Shown here one piece after another: positions 4,123 to 6,637 of a stretch of DNA of 6,637 nt (positions are counted from its first letter, which is position 1; every line of letters begins with the position of its first letter). The stretch spans positions 1 through 6,637 of the forward strand of contig CAMWWS010000148.1 of the NCBI GenBank assembly GCA_947178085.1. Direction: 5' to 3'. Under the pieces are notes generated by a model. That model was given only the letters and a program-made list of their open reading frames with translations. It did not search any database and was not told where the DNA came from. The translations under genes and the position numbers were made by a program. The stretch comes from an uncultured Lachnospiraceae bacterium (GTDB lineage Bacteria > Bacillota_A > Clostridia > Lachnospirales > Lachnospiraceae).

Positions 4123-6637
4123 ATGTACATAGATTTATCAGGCAAGTGGAGCCTTACATTAAATACAGAGAACGGAATACAGAGAGGGGATATCAAAATT
4201 CCGGGAATCCTGCAGGCGCAGGGGTTTGGAAATGACATTACATATGATACGCCGTGGGTAAGCGGTCTTCATGACTGCTGCTGGTTTGAGCGGGAAGAGT
4301 ATAAAACTTCGGGAGACAACGTGGAAGTTTCGTTTTTATCCCAACCGCCGAAGCACTTTCTTGGGAAAGCATATTATAAGCGGACATTTCAGGTAGATTG
4401 CGGGGAAATGGAATGGCAGTTAGTGATAGAACTGACACATTGGAGAACGAAGGTGTTTTTGGACGATACGGAAATCGGGGGAGATTGTTCGCTTTGTACC
4501 CCGCATCGGATATCATGCGGAAAACTTACGGCAGGAATTCATGAAATTATGGTGGAAATAGACAATTCCATACAGTATCCTTACCGCCCTGACGGGCATG
4601 GAGTATCGGACGCATTGGGAGCAACATGGAATGGTATGGCAGGGGAAGTTGCCCTTATGACAACCGATGAGATGCAGAAGCGCGATGAGAGGAAGAAAGC
4701 ATATGCCAAGGAGCATCCGCGGCATGCAGAGATAAAAAATGGATTGTTTTATATAGATGGTGTGCCGGAATATTTCAGAGGCACACATTTCGGAGGAGAT
4801 TATCCGCTGACCGGTTATCCGGAGACAGACAGAGAATGGTGGGATAAGATTTGCCGTATTGTGAAAGACTGGGGACTTAATTTTATACGCTGTCATTCTT
4901 ATTGCCCTCCGGAGGCAGCATTTGCGGCGGCGGATGAGGCTGGGATTTATATACAGCCGGAATGCGGCATGTGGAATCACTTTGAAGACGACATTCCGAT
5001 GCTGGATGTTTTAAGGGAGGAAACCGGAAGGATTTTACGAGAGTTCGGTCATCATCCTTCTTTTGTATTGTTTTCACCGACAAACGAACCGTCAGGGGAG
5101 TGGTATCATCCGCTGCGGCAGTGGGTGGAAGAAACGAGAGCGTATGATAAGGAGTTGGGTTACGAAGGGCGCAGACTTTATACGGCACAGTCAGGGTGGT
5201 TCTATGATGCAGTACCAAGTGAAATTACGGGTACGGATTATTTGTATTTCCACCGTTCGGCTTTCGGACCTTACCACGGCGGCATGATACGCAATCAGGA
5301 GGGCTGGAAAGGAAAGGACTACAGTCCGAGTCTGGAGGGTGCAAAACTTCCGGTTATCTGTCATGAAATGGGGCAGTGGTGTTCCTATCCTGATTTTACA
5401 GTCATAAATAAGTTTACGGGATATTTACAGCCGTCAAATTACAGGGTGTTTTGGGAGAATTGCAGGAGAGCGGGCTTATTGGGAAAAAACCGGGAATTTG
5501 TCTATGCATCCGGCAGAAATCAGGTGCGGCTGTATAAAGAAGATATAGAAGCAAATTTCAGAACAAAAGAGCTTTATGGCTTTGAAATGCTGGATTTACA
5601 TGATTATTTAGGGCAGGGAACGGCGCTTGTAGGAGTATTGGATGCGTTTTGGGAAGAAAAAGGATATGTAGAACCGTCGGAGTTTAGGCGGTTTTGCAAC
5701 GAGACGGTACTGCTTGCGCGATTTCCCTCCTATGTGTATGAGAGACCTGACGAAAGAAAAGAAAATCCGGCAGTGCCGGTTGAAATATGTCATTTTGGAA
5801 GAGAAAGCCTGAATAACTGTGTGATAAGATGGCAGTTAAGCGATTTGGAGGAAAATACTGGAGCGGTATTGGCGCGTGGGGAACTGCCCGTGGAGCGGGT
5901 AGAGAATGGCTGCAATACCTGCGTCGGTACGATAAGTCTGCCGCTTGACGGTTTGCAGAAAAACAGCAGGCTGGAACTGTCTCTTTCCCTTTATCAATAT
6001 GGTGCGGATGATGCGGTCACATCCAATCAATGGGAATTGTATGTATATCCAAAAGAAGAAAAAGATAAAAACTACAGCGCGGAGAACGTAGTGTATACGC
6101 GCATCTGGGAAGAGGCAAGAGCAGCGCTTGCAAAAGGAAAACGGGTAATTTTTTCACCAAGGTTATCAGAGCTGTCCTATGAATGTCCGCCTGTATCTGT
6201 TAAAAATGTATTTTGGAATTCGCAGATGGGAGCGACATGGGGCAGGAGCATGGGGATGCTTATTGATACAGAGTGTCCGCTTTTTTCTGATTTTCCTACC
6301 GACAAGACCGGAGGCTGGCAGTGGGAGGGGATACTTTCCCGTGCAAGAGCTTTTGATTTAAGAGGATTCGGGTGTTCGGATGAGAATCCGGAGGGTGTGG
6401 AGCCGATTGTCAGGATAATTGATGACTGGAACAGAAATCTGCCGCTTGCGCTTATGTTTGAAGTAAAGGTAGATGAAGGAAGTCTTTTGGCGGTGTCTGT
6501 AGACTTTGATACTAAGACAGGGAAACATCCGGAAGCAGAGCCCGCAGTGAGGGCATTGAAACAGGCGATGCTTCACTATGCGGCGTCGGATCGTTTTTGC
6601 CCCAAAGCCCGGATGAGCGGGGTGGAAATGGAAGCAC
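4123..6637 (+). CDS. Glycoside hydrolase family 2-type enzyme, cytoplasmic, 3' end beyond the window
   Basis: From the ATG at 4123, with GGAG at 4113-4116 six nt upstream, the frame is open for 838 codons to the window edge. Residues 1-178 form a GH2 sugar-binding jelly roll (DLSGKW 4-9, HWRTKVFLDD 106-115, TPHR 126-129, TWNGMAGE 168-175). A charged linker leads to a TIM barrel with RGTHFGGDYPLTGYP (219-233) and IRCHSYCPPEA (255-265). Predicted acid/base Glu322 lies in SPTNEPSG, and predicted nucleophile Glu415 in HEMGQW. A beta-sandwich (about 551-643) precedes a C-terminal domain with FPTDKTGGWQW (724-734) and EPIVRIIDDW (760-769), as in large 'sugar-binding domain' GH2 proteins. The C-terminal motifs suggest the end is near. 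No signal peptide is visible, so it probably cleaves imported oligosaccharide in the cytoplasm. Both catalytic glutamates appear present. Linkage specificity (galactoside, glucuronide or other) cannot be told. Confidence 0.93.
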   Translation, partial: MYIDLSGKWSLTLNTENGIQRGDIKIPGILQAQGFGNDITYDTPWVSGLHDCCWFEREEYKTSGDNVEVSFLSQPPKHFLGKAYYKRTFQVDCGEMEWQLVIELTHWRTKVFLDDTEIGGDCSLCTPHRISCGKLTAGIHEIMVEIDNSIQYPYRPDGHGVSDALGATWNGMAGEVALMTTDEMQKRDERKKAYAKEHPRHAEIKNGLFYIDGVPEYFRGTHFGGDYPLTGYPETDREWWDKICRIVKDWGLNFIRCHSYCPPEAAFAAADEAGIYIQPECGMWNHFEDDIPMLDVLREETGRILREFGHHPSFVLFSPTNEPSGEWYHPLRQWVEETRAYDKELGYEGRRLYTAQSGWFYDAVPSEITGTDYLYFHRSAFGPYHGGMIRNQEGWKGKDYSPSLEGAKLPVICHEMGQWCSYPDFTVINKFTGYLQPSNYRVFWENCRRAGLLGKNREFVYASGRNQVRLYKEDIEANFRTKELYGFEMLDLHDYLGQGTALVGVLDAFWEEKGYVEPSEFRRFCNETVLLARFPSYVYERPDERKENPAVPVEICHFGRESLNNCVIRWQLSDLEENTGAVLARGELPVERVENGCNTCVGTISLPLDGLQKNSRLELSLSLYQYGADDAVTSNQWELYVYPKEEKDKNYSAENVVYTRIWEEARAALAKGKRVIFSPRLSELSYECPPVSVKNVFWNSQMGATWGRSMGMLIDTECPLFSDFPTDKTGGWQWEGILSRARAFDLRGFGCSDENPEGVEPIVRIIDDWNRNLPLALMFEVKVDEGSLLAVSVDFDTKTGKHPEAEPAVRALKQAMLHYAASDRFCPKARMSGVEMEA

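Noticed and set aside
4238..5218. Several minus-strand open frames of 92 to 155 codons in a row opposite the GH2 gene
   Set aside because: The plus strand here encodes a continuous protein with clear GH2 motifs and both catalytic glutamates. The opposite-strand frames overlap each other and show no domain or start signals.

Overview
The window looks like part of a carbohydrate-use locus from a Gram-positive, low-to-moderate-GC anaerobe, most likely a Clostridia/Lachnospiraceae-type Firmicute. The evidence is a consensus sigma-A promoter, strong purine-rich ribosome binding sites, factor-independent terminators, a lipoprotein solute-binding protein with an LAAC lipobox, and LplB/YtcP-type sugar permeases. 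The taxonomic placement is an inference from protein style, not from a marker gene.

Layout: positions 1-201 hold the last 66 codons of a DUF1961 (YesU-like) protein, closed by a long hairpin terminator (229-273). A near-consensus promoter (294-322, 17-bp spacer containing a run of seven G) then starts a new transcript with a leader of about 79 nt. The leader opens with a perfect AT-only inverted repeat (329-350) and carries the ribosome binding site of the first gene. The transcript encodes two ABC transporter permeases (408-1379 and 1393-2301) and an extracellular sugar-binding lipoprotein (2376-4037). A strong terminator-like hairpin (4061-4096) follows the binding protein. Only 26 nt after its T-run, a large glycoside hydrolase family 2 (GH2) type gene begins at 4123 and stays open to the end of the window (838 complete codons, no stop reached).

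Working model (inference): the lipoprotein captures an oligosaccharide outside the cell and the two permeases import it. The GH2 enzyme, which has no visible signal peptide, hydrolyses it in the cytoplasm. No ATPase gene is present, as is usual for this transporter class, which commonly borrows a shared MsmX-type ATPase encoded elsewhere. The DUF1961 neighbour recalls the Bacillus subtilis yes locus for rhamnogalacturonan, so a pectin-derived substrate is a reasonable but unproven guess.

Most of the window is a recognisable sugar-uptake operon and no wholly new system is evident. The points most worth a second look are the apparent absence of the usual Ig-like domain before the GH2 barrel, the terminator placed inside the presumed operon, and the G-tract inside the promoter spacer.
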